Assembly: GCA_030149405.1 (NCBI GenBank)
Contig: JASBRM010000208.1
Span: 1 to 23,285 of the forward strand
Origin: Neptuniibacter sp.
GTDB taxonomy: Bacteria; Pseudomonadota; Gammaproteobacteria; Pseudomonadales; Balneatricaceae
Reading direction: 5' to 3'
Length of the DNA stretch: 23,285 nucleotides
Below are positions 1 through 7,895 of the stretch, piece by piece. Position numbers and translations under genes: made by a program. The first letter of the stretch is position 1, and each line of letters opens with the position of its first letter. The notes beneath the pieces were generated by a model, which saw only the letters and a list, made by a program, of their open reading frames with translations, did not search any database and was not told where the DNA came from.

Positions 1-768
1 ATGGATCTGGAAGCCAATGGTGAATTCCGCTGGGCCAATCGCTGCCTGAACCGTTATCTGGAAATCTGTGGTGATTATCATGCTCTGCCCCTGCTGAATT
101 TCTATAAAGCCTATCGCTCTATGGTACGCGCTAAGGTTTCAGTTCTGGGAGATATGCATGATCTTAAAACCTTACGCCGTTACCTGAGGCTCACTGATTA
201 TTACGCCCGAGAACGGAAGCCTGTGCTTTTCCTCATGCACGGTATATCCGGAAGCGGTAAAAGCCACCTGAGCCAACAGTTAGTCGACCAAACCGACACA
301 ATTCGAATCCGTTCAGACGTTGAACGTAAAAGGCTGTACCGTGATTTGAGTCTGAAAGGTGAGAAAGTAGATCTTTACGGCCCACAGATGAACGCCTTGA
401 CCTTTAATCATCTTCTGGACACAAGTTCCGACCTGCTTCGCAATGGTTACTCGGTAGTGGTTGATGCAACCGCAATACGACGCAGAACCCGTCAAAGTTA
501 CATTGAGTTGGCTGAAAAGCTCAAAGTGCCAATCCGCATCATCGCCTGCGAGTGTGAAGTGAAGCTGATTGAAGCCCGTCTTCGTAAACGTGTATCGGAA
601 GGTTCCGATGCATCCGATGCAGACATTGCCGTTATGCAGGATCAATTAGACCACCTGCAACCGATCACGGAAGAGGAAGAAGCGCTCACCATCAGGGTAA
701 ACACTGATGATGACGATGCTATCAGCCGTTTGTTGGAACAACTCAGACAGCAAGAGGTTATTTTTTAA
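1..768 (+). CDS. APH/AAA-type ATP-binding kinase-like protein (3' part)
   Basis: This looks like the C-terminal half of a roughly 500-residue bacterial protein that joins an aminoglycoside-phosphotransferase-like domain to a P-loop kinase domain. Residues 1-45 (MDLE, then NRCLNRYLEICGDY, then FYKAYRSMVRAK) match the usual end of the phosphotransferase-like half, so the Met at position 1 is probably internal and the gene starts before the window. Residues 81-88 (GISGSGKS) are a Walker A P-loop, followed by an RSDVERK segment at about 104-110 and a VVVDAT strand typical of small-molecule kinase folds. The substrate is unknown, and family members are usually annotated only as ATP-binding protein. 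Its stop codon abuts the ATG of the Rieske gene, which suggests co-translation. The family call is fairly sure; the function is not known. Confidence 0.8.
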   Translation: MDLEANGEFRWANRCLNRYLEICGDYHALPLLNFYKAYRSMVRAKVSVLGDMHDLKTLRRYLRLTDYYARERKPVLFLMHGISGSGKSHLSQQLVDQTDTIRIRSDVERKRLYRDLSLKGEKVDLYGPQMNALTFNHLLDTSSDLLRNGYSVVVDATAIRRRTRQSYIELAEKLKVPIRIIACECEVKLIEARLRKRVSEGSDASDADIAVMQDQLDHLQPITEEEEALTIRVNTDDDDAISRLLEQLRQQEVIF

Positions 769-1086
769 ATGCGTGAGTTATGTGACGTTTCAGGCTTTGA
801 TGAGCTGCAAACCAAAGGTTTCGAGGTTGAAGGCAAAAACCTACTGCTGGTGAAACACCGGGATGAATTTTATCTTTATGAAAACAGCTGCCCACACCGC
901 AGCATTCCTCTTGAATGGCAGCCGGATCAATTTCTCGACTTTGAAAAGACCTTTATCCAATGCGCCACTCATGGCGCCCTGTTCAAGATTGACACCGGTG
1001 AGTGTATAGCTGGCCCTTGCGTCGCAGACAGTCTCACTGCGGTACCTTTCCAAAAACAAGGCAACCGCATACTCATAGATCTCTAA
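769..1086 (+). CDS. small Rieske [2Fe-2S] protein
   Basis: A 105-residue protein consisting of a single Rieske domain. The cluster ligands are visible as C41-x-H43 (SCPHRS) and C65-x2-H68 (CATHGALF), the normal CxH...CxxH pattern, followed by a glycine/cysteine-containing strand (DTGECIAGPC). No signal peptide or membrane segment is visible, so it is likely a soluble cytoplasmic electron carrier or a regulatory ferredoxin-like protein, as with stand-alone NirD-like or dioxygenase-ferredoxin-like Rieske proteins. It starts directly after the upstream stop codon (TAA then ATG), with no room for a separate promoter. The redox partner cannot be told from the sequence. Confidence 0.85.
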   Translation: MRELCDVSGFDELQTKGFEVEGKNLLLVKHRDEFYLYENSCPHRSIPLEWQPDQFLDFEKTFIQCATHGALFKIDTGECIAGPCVADSLTAVPFQKQGNRILIDL

Positions 1087-1090
1087 CTGG

Positions 1091-1222
1091 CTTTTGATTT
1101 TCGTTTATGGCGAAGCTCTAGCTAGGCAAAATTTGGCGAAAAGAGGGAGTTTATGTGTATAAATGACCGATTTGAGCCAGATTTTAACGCCGCTAGAGTG
1201 AGTGAATTAGAAAATCAACAGC
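1091..1222. repeat. imperfect inverted repeat between convergent genes
   Basis: The gap between the convergent Rieske and sfsA genes is bounded by long inverted arms. TTGATTTTC (1094-1102) is matched by GAAAATCAA (1210-1218), GGCT just outside is matched by AGCC, and CTCTAGC (1116-1122) is matched by GCTAGAG (1192-1198). The whole 130-bp gap could therefore fold into one large imperfect hairpin. There is no clean stem plus U-run, so it is not a standard terminator. The overall shape resembles the small palindromic intergenic elements of marine gammaproteobacteria, but copy number cannot be checked here. Confidence 0.5.
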
Positions 1223-1225
1223 CTG

Positions 1226-1927
1226 CTAAAGAATCACGGGCAACTCTTGGTTGATTGTCACTGACTGCTCATCGATATGTGCTGCGTAGGCCATCACCTC
1301 GACACCAGCCGTTTTAGCTTCTCTTAACAAACGTCCATATTCAGGATCAATCTCATCAGCGGGGCGCACTTTCTTAATGCCCATATGTGGGACACAAAAT
1401 ACCATCGCTGCGCGATCGCCCTGTTCAACCATAGCCATCAGCTCTCTGAGATGTTTGGCTCCTCGTGTCGTCACCGCATCCGGAAAACTTCCCCAACCGT
1501 CTTCCTCTAGCAAAGTTACGTTTTTAATTTCTACCCATAGGTTTGGCTTGTCATCATCCTGAAGTAACAGATCGATACGACTGTTTTCACCGTACTTAAC
1601 CTCTGAGCGGATGTGCGAGTAACCCTGCAACTGCTCAATAACGCCCTGCTCAATCGCTTCCCGAATCAAAGCATTGGCTCTTCCGGTATTGATTGATGCC
1701 AGATAGCTGTTTTCGATTTCTACCAGCTCCCAACCCAGAGGGTATTTTCGCTTTGGGTTACCGCTGTCTTTTAGCCAAACCCTGCTACCCGGTTCAGCGC
1801 AGTTTTTCATCGAGCCTGTATTCGGGCAATGGGCTGTGACTTCCCGGCCATCATCCAGCTGTACATCAGCAAGAAAACGTTTGTACCGTTTAATCAATCG
1901 CCCCTGAATTAATTCTCCAAGCTCCAT
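1226..1927 (-). CDS. sfsA: SfsA family DNA-binding protein / nuclease-fold protein
   Basis: A 233-residue protein, about the length of E. coli SfsA (234). The N-terminal OB-like part contains [14 protein letters not shown] and the family signature [12 protein letters not shown] at about residues 32-43. The C-terminal part has IDLLL, then WVEIKNVTL (D and ExK positions of a PD-(D/E)xK-like nuclease fold), then [16 protein letters not shown] and AMVFCVPH. SfsA was named for stimulating maltose fermentation genes when overexpressed in E. coli; its biochemical role is poorly defined. The ATG shares one base with the stop codon of the upstream aminotransferase (TGATG on the minus strand), so the two are almost certainly co-transcribed and translationally coupled. 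Confidence 0.93.
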   Translation of the reverse strand: MELGELIQGRLIKRYKRFLADVQLDDGREVTAHCPNTGSMKNCAEPGSRVWLKDSGNPKRKYPLGWELVEIENSYLASINTGRANALIREAIEQGVIEQLQGYSHIRSEVKYGENSRIDLLLQDDDKPNLWVEIKNVTLLEEDGWGSFPDAVTTRGAKHLRELMAMVEQGDRAAMVFCVPHMGIKKVRPADEIDPEYGRLLREAKTAGVEVMAYAAHIDEQSVTINQELPVIL

Positions 1928-3090
1928 CAGCCATGAATCCTTTGCTCAAGGCGATCCAGCGCTACCTGAATTCTGTCCAGCCCGGTTGTATAGGAGAAAC
2001 GAATAAATTCATTGCTGCGGTAATGCCCAAAGTCTTTTCCTGGGGTTGTCGCAATATGATCTTCTTCCAGCAATCGCCAGCAGTAATCAAAGGTATCGTC
2101 TGTAAGATGCTTAGCACCAGCATAAACGTAAAAAGCACCTTCCGGCGTAATCGGCAGTTCAAAACCCAGAGATCTCAGGCCACCCACCAGTAAATCACGG
2201 CGTAATCGGAACTGCTCTTTTCGCTGTTCAAGAATTTCCAGAGTTTCAGGTTTAAAAGCAGCCAATGCTGCGTATTGAGACACTGTATGGGGAGAGATCA
2301 TGAGGTTTTGAGCAAGTTTCTCCAGTTCTGGCGCGGCCTCCTCAGGAGCCACCAGCCAGCCAAGGCGCCACCCCGTCATACCAAAATATTTAGAAAAACT
2401 GTTCACCACAAAAGCGCTGTTATCAATCTCCAGTACTGAGGGCACATCCTGTTCGTAGGTCAACCCATGATATAACTCGTCGACAATTAAAGATCCGCCC
2501 GACTGCTTTACCTGTTCAGAGATTGCCCGTAGCTGCGCTTCAGGCACTACCGTACCCGTGGGGTTTGCCGGGGATGCTAATAACACACCAGCCGTATCTT
2601 CCTGCCAGTGCTCCTCAACTAACTCAGAAGTCAGCTGCAGATTACTTTCAGCCGTCACTGGCACCAATTGAGCTTTGGCTTCCAGGAACCTTAGGAATTG
2701 ACGATTACATGGATAACCCGGATCAGCCATCATAAATGTCTGACCAGCATCGGTTAACAACGCAAAAATCATTAGCAATGCGCTCGACGCCCCGGTAGTC
2801 ACAATGATGCGCTCAGGTGCTATTTCCAAGCCATATTTGCTCTGATACCACAGGCTGATCTGCTCCCTAAGTTCAGGAATACCTGCAGCCGGTGTGTATT
2901 GAATGGCTGCAGAATCTATTGCCTTTTTTGCAGCTTCAGCAATCGGTGCAGCTGTCGAAAAATCCGGCTCTCCAGCTTCCATATGCACAACATCAAAGCC
3001 CGCAACATCTAACTGCTTCGCCCGCTTAAGCAGGTCCATCACTTTGAAAGTTTCTATTTCTGCAACCCGGTTGGAAGGTACAAAACCCAT
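1927..3090 (-). CDS. class I/II pyridoxal-phosphate aminotransferase
   Basis: A fold-type I PLP aminotransferase of about 387 residues. Numbered from the longest possible start (3129), the landmarks are EAGEPDF (51-57), the PLP-phosphate region TTGASSA (111-117), the SPANPTG substrate/PLP segment (186-192), the DELYHG strand with the PLP-binding Asp (217-222), and the Schiff-base lysine K247 in [17 protein letters not shown] prefer the start at 3090 (MGFVPSNRV), which puts RVAEI at the usual family distance from the start and has a GAG-type ribosome site. The ATG at 3129 has no visible Shine-Dalgarno. The gene sits upstream of sfsA and divergent to dksA, as in pseudomonads. The amino-acid substrate cannot be assigned. 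Confidence 0.9.
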   Translation of the reverse strand: MGFVPSNRVAEIETFKVMDLLKRAKQLDVAGFDVVHMEAGEPDFSTAAPIAEAAKKAIDSAAIQYTPAAGIPELREQISLWYQSKYGLEIAPERIIVTTGASSALLMIFALLTDAGQTFMMADPGYPCNRQFLRFLEAKAQLVPVTAESNLQLTSELVEEHWQEDTAGVLLASPANPTGTVVPEAQLRAISEQVKQSGGSLIVDELYHGLTYEQDVPSVLEIDNSAFVVNSFSKYFGMTGWRLGWLVAPEEAAPELEKLAQNLMISPHTVSQYAALAAFKPETLEILEQRKEQFRLRRDLLVGGLRSLGFELPITPEGAFYVYAGAKHLTDDTFDYCWRLLEEDHIATTPGKDFGHYRSNEFIRFSYTTGLDRIQVALDRLEQRIHG

Positions 3091-3416
3091 ACATCTCACT
3101 CGCTCATTAAAGGATTCCGCAGTATACATCAGCGACTACTGAAATAGCTTTTACAAAAAATATTTACAAGGAAATGAGTCTGAACTAAACATAATGAGTT
3201 AGTCTTTTCAGCTTATTGGATTAATTTAGGGCTGGCGAAACATCAATTCATCTGGTAATTTGCCTGCCTTTATAGGGAAACCTGTGAGCAGTAAGGAAAT
3301 GTAAATATGCATCCTTTACAGGGCATTCAGGTATCCAGGATTTATTTTTGCGTTAATTAAAGACTAGTCAGTGAAACCGCCTAAGGTTGTCACTTATAGG
3401 AAGTGAGGCAGACCAT
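3091..3416. other. divergent intergenic region, aminotransferase / dksA
   Basis: No gene is visible in this stretch. It must hold the promoters of the divergent aminotransferase-sfsA and dksA transcripts, but I see no clear -35/-10 pair. A short stem, CACTT (3391-3395) with AAGTG (3401-3405), abuts the dksA Shine-Dalgarno (GAGG, 3405-3408) and might affect its accessibility. An ACTAA/TTAGT pair near 3185-3205 is too weak to call. Confidence 0.5.
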
Positions 3417-3845
3417 ATGCCAAACAATAACGAAGCTTTCTCTCATTTTGAGCCGTACCCGATTGTTGAGGGTGAGGAGTACATGAATGAGAAGCAGAAA
3501 GACCATTTCCGCAAAATTCTTGAAGCTTGGAAACAGGAACTGATGGAAGAGGTGGACAGCACAATCCACCATCTGCGTGAAGAGCCATCTAACTTTGCAG
3601 ATCCTAGTGATCGCGCAAGCCAGGAAGAAGAATTCAGCCTGGAGCTGCGTACGCGTGACCGCGAGCGTAAGCTAATTAAAAAGATTTCAGAATCAATCGA
3701 GATGATTGACGAGGACGATTACGGATACTGTGAAGCATGCGGTATTGAGATCGGCATCCGTCGTCTTGAAGCACGACCTACTGCGTCTTTGTGCATCGAT
3801 TGTAAAACACTTGCTGAAATCAAAGAAAAACAGCTTGGCGGCTAA
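3417..3845 (+). CDS. dksA: RNA polymerase-binding transcription factor DksA
   Basis: A 142-residue DksA that binds the RNA polymerase secondary channel and acts with ppGpp in the stringent response. The coiled-coil hairpin carries the tip sequence ADPSDRASQEEE, with D62 and D65 at the positions of the essential E. coli tip aspartates. The C-terminal zinc finger has all four cysteines (C105, C108, C126, C129; CEAC and CIDC), so this is the zinc-containing type and not the Cys-poor DksA2 type. I chose the ATG at 3417 because GAGG at 3405-3408 lies 8 nt before it; the upstream TTG at 3387 in the same frame has no such support. It is followed by a strong hairpin and then gluQRS, the usual neighbour. 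Confidence 0.96.
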   Translation: MPNNNEAFSHFEPYPIVEGEEYMNEKQKDHFRKILEAWKQELMEEVDSTIHHLREEPSNFADPSDRASQEEEFSLELRTRDRERKLIKKISESIEMIDEDDYGYCEACGIEIGIRRLEARPTASLCIDCKTLAEIKEKQLGG

Positions 3846-3853
3846 TATCCTAT

Positions 3854-3878
3854 AAAAGCCAGCCCAAGGCTGGCTTTT
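3854..3878 (+). terminator. rho-independent terminator between dksA and gluQRS
   Basis: A perfect 11-bp stem, AAAAGCCAGCC (3854-3864) with GGCTGGCTTTT (3868-3878), with a 3-nt loop CAA. The T-tract is inside the 3' arm, so it should terminate in + and probably also in - direction. It lies 8 bases after the dksA stop and ends 16 bases before the gluQRS start, so gluQRS expression must depend on read-through or on a promoter overlapping the hairpin. Confidence 0.88.
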
Positions 3879-3894
3879 AACAGGCTCACATCTC

Positions 3895-4782
3895 GTGTCC
3901 TATATCGGCCGTTTTGCTCCTTCACCCACTGGGCCTTTGCACTTTGGCTCCCTCCTCGCTGCACTTGCAAGTTTTCTGGATGCAAGAGCCAATAATGGTC
4001 AGTGGCTACTCCGAATAGAAGATCTCGATCCTCCCCGTGAGCAGGCCGGTTTAAAAGAACAATTTCCGGATATTCTTGAAGGGTTCGGCCTCTATTGGGA
4101 TGGTGAACTCGAACTGCAAAGTGAACGCCTCGAACATTATGAAGATGCTCTAAAGCAGCTTATTGATGATCGCAATGCTTACCTCTGCAGCTGTTCCAGA
4201 AAAGAGATCCAACAACGTACAGACACCTCTGTATATGATGCCCACTGTTACTTACATCCACCAGAGCAAACTGACAATTGCGCAGTGCGTGTGTGCTGTA
4301 AAGACAGCCTGATAAGCTTCCGGGATATCATACAGGGGCCTCACGCATACAACTTGGCGATGAGCAGTGGCGATTACATTATTTTTCGGCGTGATGGTTT
4401 TTACGCCTATCAGCTTGCCGTAGTTGTCGATGATTACTTACAAGGCGTTACTCATGTGGTGAGGGGGTCTGATTTGTTGGATGAAACACCGAGGCAAATT
4501 CATCTTCAGCAACTTCTGGGTTACCCAACTCCGGCCTACGCCCATATCCCCGTTGCCAATAATCTGGAAGGCCAGAAGTTGAGCAAACAAACCTTTGCTC
4601 CTGCTATAGAAACCAAAGATGCAGTTGAACTCACATACAAAGCTTTAGAGTTTTTAGGGCAATCCCCAGAATCCGGATTAAGAAATGCAGCACAAATTGA
4701 GTTGATAGAGTGGGCAATCGCAAACTGGGATATTCATAAGGTACCTAACGTACCAGGAATTCAATTTCTGCAGGAGCAATGA
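3895..4782 (+). CDS. gluQ: glutamyl-Q tRNA(Asp) synthetase
   Basis: A 295-residue shortened glutamyl-tRNA synthetase paralogue lacking the anticodon-binding domain. It attaches glutamate to the queuosine at the wobble position of tRNA(Asp). The ATP-site HIGH-type motif is HFGS (residues 16-19, in APSPTGPLHFGSL), and the KMSKS-type motif is KLSKQ (228-232). Zinc ligands typical of GluQ-RS are visible as C98-x-C100 and Y114-x3-C118. Translation starts at GTG 3895 just beyond the dksA terminator; the upstream Shine-Dalgarno is poor, so expression may be low. It is immediately followed by the small membrane ORF before cbrA. The family call is very sure; the start is moderately sure. Confidence 0.95.
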   Translation: MSYIGRFAPSPTGPLHFGSLLAALASFLDARANNGQWLLRIEDLDPPREQAGLKEQFPDILEGFGLYWDGELELQSERLEHYEDALKQLIDDRNAYLCSCSRKEIQQRTDTSVYDAHCYLHPPEQTDNCAVRVCCKDSLISFRDIIQGPHAYNLAMSSGDYIIFRRDGFYAYQLAVVVDDYLQGVTHVVRGSDLLDETPRQIHLQQLLGYPTPAYAHIPVANNLEGQKLSKQTFAPAIETKDAVELTYKALEFLGQSPESGLRNAAQIELIEWAIANWDIHKVPNVPGIQFLQEQ

Positions 4783-4953
4783 ATGGAGTTTCATCGCATA
4801 CTGCTACTCCTTATTCCATCTTTATATTTTTTACTGCCGCTACTGATCAACAGCTGGCAACAGATTGACCCTCCCTGGTTCATCCCGTATTTGGTTTGGT
4901 TTTTCATAATCATTTTTGCATTTCTGATCGAAAGAAGGAAAAGAGATGTTTAG
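4783..4953 (+). CDS. cbrX: small membrane protein overlapping cbrA (CbrX-like)
   Basis: A 56-residue ORF beginning ATG at 4783, directly after the gluQRS stop codon. It predicts two hydrophobic segments (about residues 5-23, ILLLLIPSLYFLLPLLI; and 33-49, FIPYLVWFFIIIFAFLI) joined by a polar turn, and ends in a basic tail ERRKRDV. It runs 8 bases into cbrA, which starts at 4946, so cbrA translation is probably coupled to it. From memory, pseudomonads carry a comparably small ORF overlapping cbrA, called cbrX; size, position and hydrophobic character fit, but I have not compared sequences. No biochemical role can be read from it. Confidence 0.75.
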   Translation: MEFHRILLLLIPSLYFLLPLLINSWQQIDPPWFIPYLVWFFIIIFAFLIERRKRDV

Positions 4954-7873
4954 CCTTCCTTCCCTGATTCTGATCGGAATTGCCTATCTGTTTTTTCTGT
5001 TTGGTGCTGCCTATCTGACCGAACGGAACATGCTGCCCAAGAAACTGGTCCATCACCCTTTCACTCATATTTTATCTATTGGTGTGTATGCCAGCGTTTG
5101 GACATTTTACGGCGCATTCAGTCTGGCCCATGAATCAGGCTATAGTTTTTTGGGTTCATACTTCGGCGCTGTAATGACGTTTATCCTTGGACCGGCTCTT
5201 CTGATTCCTATACTCAGGATTACCCGCAGTTATCAGCTTAGTTCCCTCCCTGACTTGTTTGCATTTCGATTCAGAAGCGGCTTTGTCGGAGCTTTCACTG
5301 CGATTTTAACTCTGCTGGCGACACTTCCAATGTTGTCTATACAGATTCAGGCAGTAACTAACACCCTGCACATCCTAAACGACCAATTCAGTGTCGATCA
5401 GATCGGATTAGGGTTCTGTTTTGTTATTGCGCTGTTTTCGATTTTATTCGGTGCTCGCCAACCCAGTTTAAGGAACAACAACAGAGGACTTATGGTTGCG
5501 ATGGCTGTTGAGTCTCTGATCAAGCTTATCGCTCTGCTGATAATCGCCATCTACTCAATTTTCTCTGTTCTTGGAGGATTTAACGGTGTAGAAGAGTTTC
5601 TCAGCCAAAACCCTGAATCGCTTAATAAGCTAACAGCCCCCGTGGATGGTGACGCCTGGCGCACACTGATTTTGTCGTTTTTTGCAGCAGCCATTGTGAT
5701 GCCGCACATGTTTCATATGCTGTTTACCGAAAATTCGTCCGATGAAACCATATACAAGGCAACATGGGCTATGCCACTGTTCCTGTTCCTGCTTGCACTC
5801 ACTGTACCTCCGATTATCTGGGCCAGCGATTACCTCAATACAACTGGTCAGGATCAATTTATCGTTCTGAACCTGGGCCTGATACGAGACTCAGCTTGGT
5901 TAACCGTTATAGCATTTATTGGCGGTTTATCAGCTGCAACCGGGATTATGATTGTTGCCACAGTGTCTCTGGCCTCAATCCTCCAGAACCACGTCATCTT
6001 GCCTTTAATTCCCAAACCTAAGACACCGAGGTTTTATGCCTGGCTGTTATGGTTAAGAAGACTGCTGATCATGGCCATGCTCCTGGGCAGCTATCTGTTT
6101 TATCGTCAGGTGGGTACTGACTATGAGCTGCACCAGATGGGAATCATTGCTGTTGTCGCCTTTTTACAGTTTTTACCGGGATTACTAGCGACTCTATTCT
6201 GGCAACGGGCATCTCGTTGGGGTTTTATCGCAGGATTAACCGTCGGCATGGGTATCTGGTTGTTTACCATGTTGTTACCCGTGATTTACTCTGAACCGAT
6301 TTATACACCGGCATTTGATATCGACCAGAATGACTGGGATCAGATTGCAATTATTGCTCTATTCCTCAACGCTGCAATCATGACCGTAGTTTCACTGCTA
6401 ATTCCACAAAATGCCGATGAGATCAGTGCAGCTCAAGCATGCCTGGTCAATGCTCTGCAAAAACCCAACTCCACTTTTTTAAGAACTTCTCAGATTAGCG
6501 ATTTCGTTGAAATTCTCGCCTCCAGGCTTGGACGTAAAACAGCTGATCGAGAAGTACAAAAAGTACTTGAGGAGATGGGCCTTAAAAGTGAATCATTGCG
6601 GCCTGTCGATCTACTCAGACTCCGTACTCGACTTGAACAAAACCTATCCGGTCTGGTGGGCCCCATAGAAGCCGCCGCTCTGCTGGAACCTCTCGACAGG
6701 CCCAGCAATCCACTGGATCAGCGTGCCCGCAATGTCCACCTGATGGAAAACCAGTTGGAGAACTACCAGGTCCAGTTGACTGGTCTGGCTGCTGAGCTGG
6801 ATGAAATTCGCCGCTACCACAGGATGACGCTGCAGAAACTTCCTGTTGGCGTCTGCAACCTCGACACTACTGGTCAGGTCACCTTTTGGAATGCAGAAAT
6901 GGAACACCTAACCGGTTTAAACGCTGCAGATATCATAGGCTCTGACTTAAGTGATCAGACAAACCCTTGGTGCGTCAAACTAAATGATTTTGCCAACTTT
7001 GATATTGACCATCAACAAAGACAAAAACTGATCGTTAATGGCAGAACCCATTGGTTTAGCCTGCATAAAACCATCCTTCGTGAACAAAGCAACTTTGGCA
7101 TGGTGATCCTGCTCGAAGATGAAACTGAAAACAAAATGATTCAGGACAAAATGGCGCATAATGAACGCTTGTCCTCAATCGGTCGATTCGCAGCGGGAGT
7201 TGCTCATGAGATTGGTAATCCGGTTACTGGCATTGCCTGCCTCGCTCAGAATTTAAAACTGGAAACGGATAACAACTATATCCTTGAAACCGGTGATCAA
7301 ATTGTAGATCAGACCAAAAGAATCAGTAGGATTGTGCAGTCCTTGGTGCGCTTTGCTCATTCCGGACAATCTCAAGGCAACCGTGAGGAGCTGCCGGTAT
7401 CTATATCTCAGTGCGCTGAAGAAGCGATTCACCTTCTATCTTTGGACAGCCATGGTAAACAGCTGAACTACATAAACCAGATACCTTCAGATATTCGTAT
7501 CAAGGGTGATCCGCAACAGATACAACAAGTATTCGTAAACCTGCTACAAAATGCCAGTGATGCCTCAGAAGATGGTAGCCGAATCTGGCTTACTAGCGTA
7601 GAGAGCTCCGAACAAGTCATCATTCGAGTGACGGATGAAGGCTCCGGTATAACTTCTGAATCTCAGGAACGATTATTTGAGCCGTTCTTCACAACCAAAG
7701 AAGCCGGTCAGGGCACCGGACTTGGCTTGTCACTGGTCTATAACATTATTGAAGAACATTATGGTAGTATTGAGATTATCAGCCCAGCCGACAACAAACA
7801 GAACAAAGGCACTCAAGTGGCATTAACGCTCCCTCGCCTTAAAGAACCTCAAGAGTTCAGCACCGAGGGATAG
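4946..7873 (+). CDS. cbrA: sensor histidine kinase CbrA (transporter-like sensor)
   Basis: A 975-residue hybrid of a sodium/solute-symporter-like (SLC5) membrane domain and a histidine kinase. Residues about 1-490 contain a dozen or more hydrophobic segments. A linker at about 500-600 (STFLRTSQISDFVEIL onward) sits where CbrA proteins have a STAC-type domain. A PAS domain follows at about 620-720 (LPVGVCNLDTTGQVTFWN). The H-box is SIGRFAAGVAHEIGNP with phospho-acceptor H754. The ATP-binding domain has an intact N-box (NLLQNASDAS), G1 (DEGSGI), F-box (FEPFFTT) and G2 (GTGLGLS). Length matches Pseudomonas CbrA (about 980). It is coupled to the small upstream ORF and lies 22 bases before cbrB. 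It senses carbon/nitrogen balance; the ligand is not evident. Confidence 0.95.
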   Translation: MFSLPSLILIGIAYLFFLFGAAYLTERNMLPKKLVHHPFTHILSIGVYASVWTFYGAFSLAHESGYSFLGSYFGAVMTFILGPALLIPILRITRSYQLSSLPDLFAFRFRSGFVGAFTAILTLLATLPMLSIQIQAVTNTLHILNDQFSVDQIGLGFCFVIALFSILFGARQPSLRNNNRGLMVAMAVESLIKLIALLIIAIYSIFSVLGGFNGVEEFLSQNPESLNKLTAPVDGDAWRTLILSFFAAAIVMPHMFHMLFTENSSDETIYKATWAMPLFLFLLALTVPPIIWASDYLNTTGQDQFIVLNLGLIRDSAWLTVIAFIGGLSAATGIMIVATVSLASILQNHVILPLIPKPKTPRFYAWLLWLRRLLIMAMLLGSYLFYRQVGTDYELHQMGIIAVVAFLQFLPGLLATLFWQRASRWGFIAGLTVGMGIWLFTMLLPVIYSEPIYTPAFDIDQNDWDQIAIIALFLNAAIMTVVSLLIPQNADEISAAQACLVNALQKPNSTFLRTSQISDFVEILASRLGRKTADREVQKVLEEMGLKSESLRPVDLLRLRTRLEQNLSGLVGPIEAAALLEPLDRPSNPLDQRARNVHLMENQLENYQVQLTGLAAELDEIRRYHRMTLQKLPVGVCNLDTTGQVTFWNAEMEHLTGLNAADIIGSDLSDQTNPWCVKLNDFANFDIDHQQRQKLIVNGRTHWFSLHKTILREQSNFGMVILLEDETENKMIQDKMAHNERLSSIGRFAAGVAHEIGNPVTGIACLAQNLKLETDNNYILETGDQIVDQTKRISRIVQSLVRFAHSGQSQGNREELPVSISQCAEEAIHLLSLDSHGKQLNYINQIPSDIRIKGDPQQIQQVFVNLLQNASDASEDGSRIWLTSVESSEQVIIRVTDEGSGITSESQERLFEPFFTTKEAGQGTGLGLSLVYNIIEEHYGSIEIISPADNKQNKGTQVALTLPRLKEPQEFSTEG

Positions 7874-7895
7874 TGGATAATAGGGTAGAGCCTAG

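Noticed and set aside
3387..3416. TTG-initiated longer DksA
   Set aside because: No ribosome site; ATG 3417 has GAGG at the right distance and normal family length.
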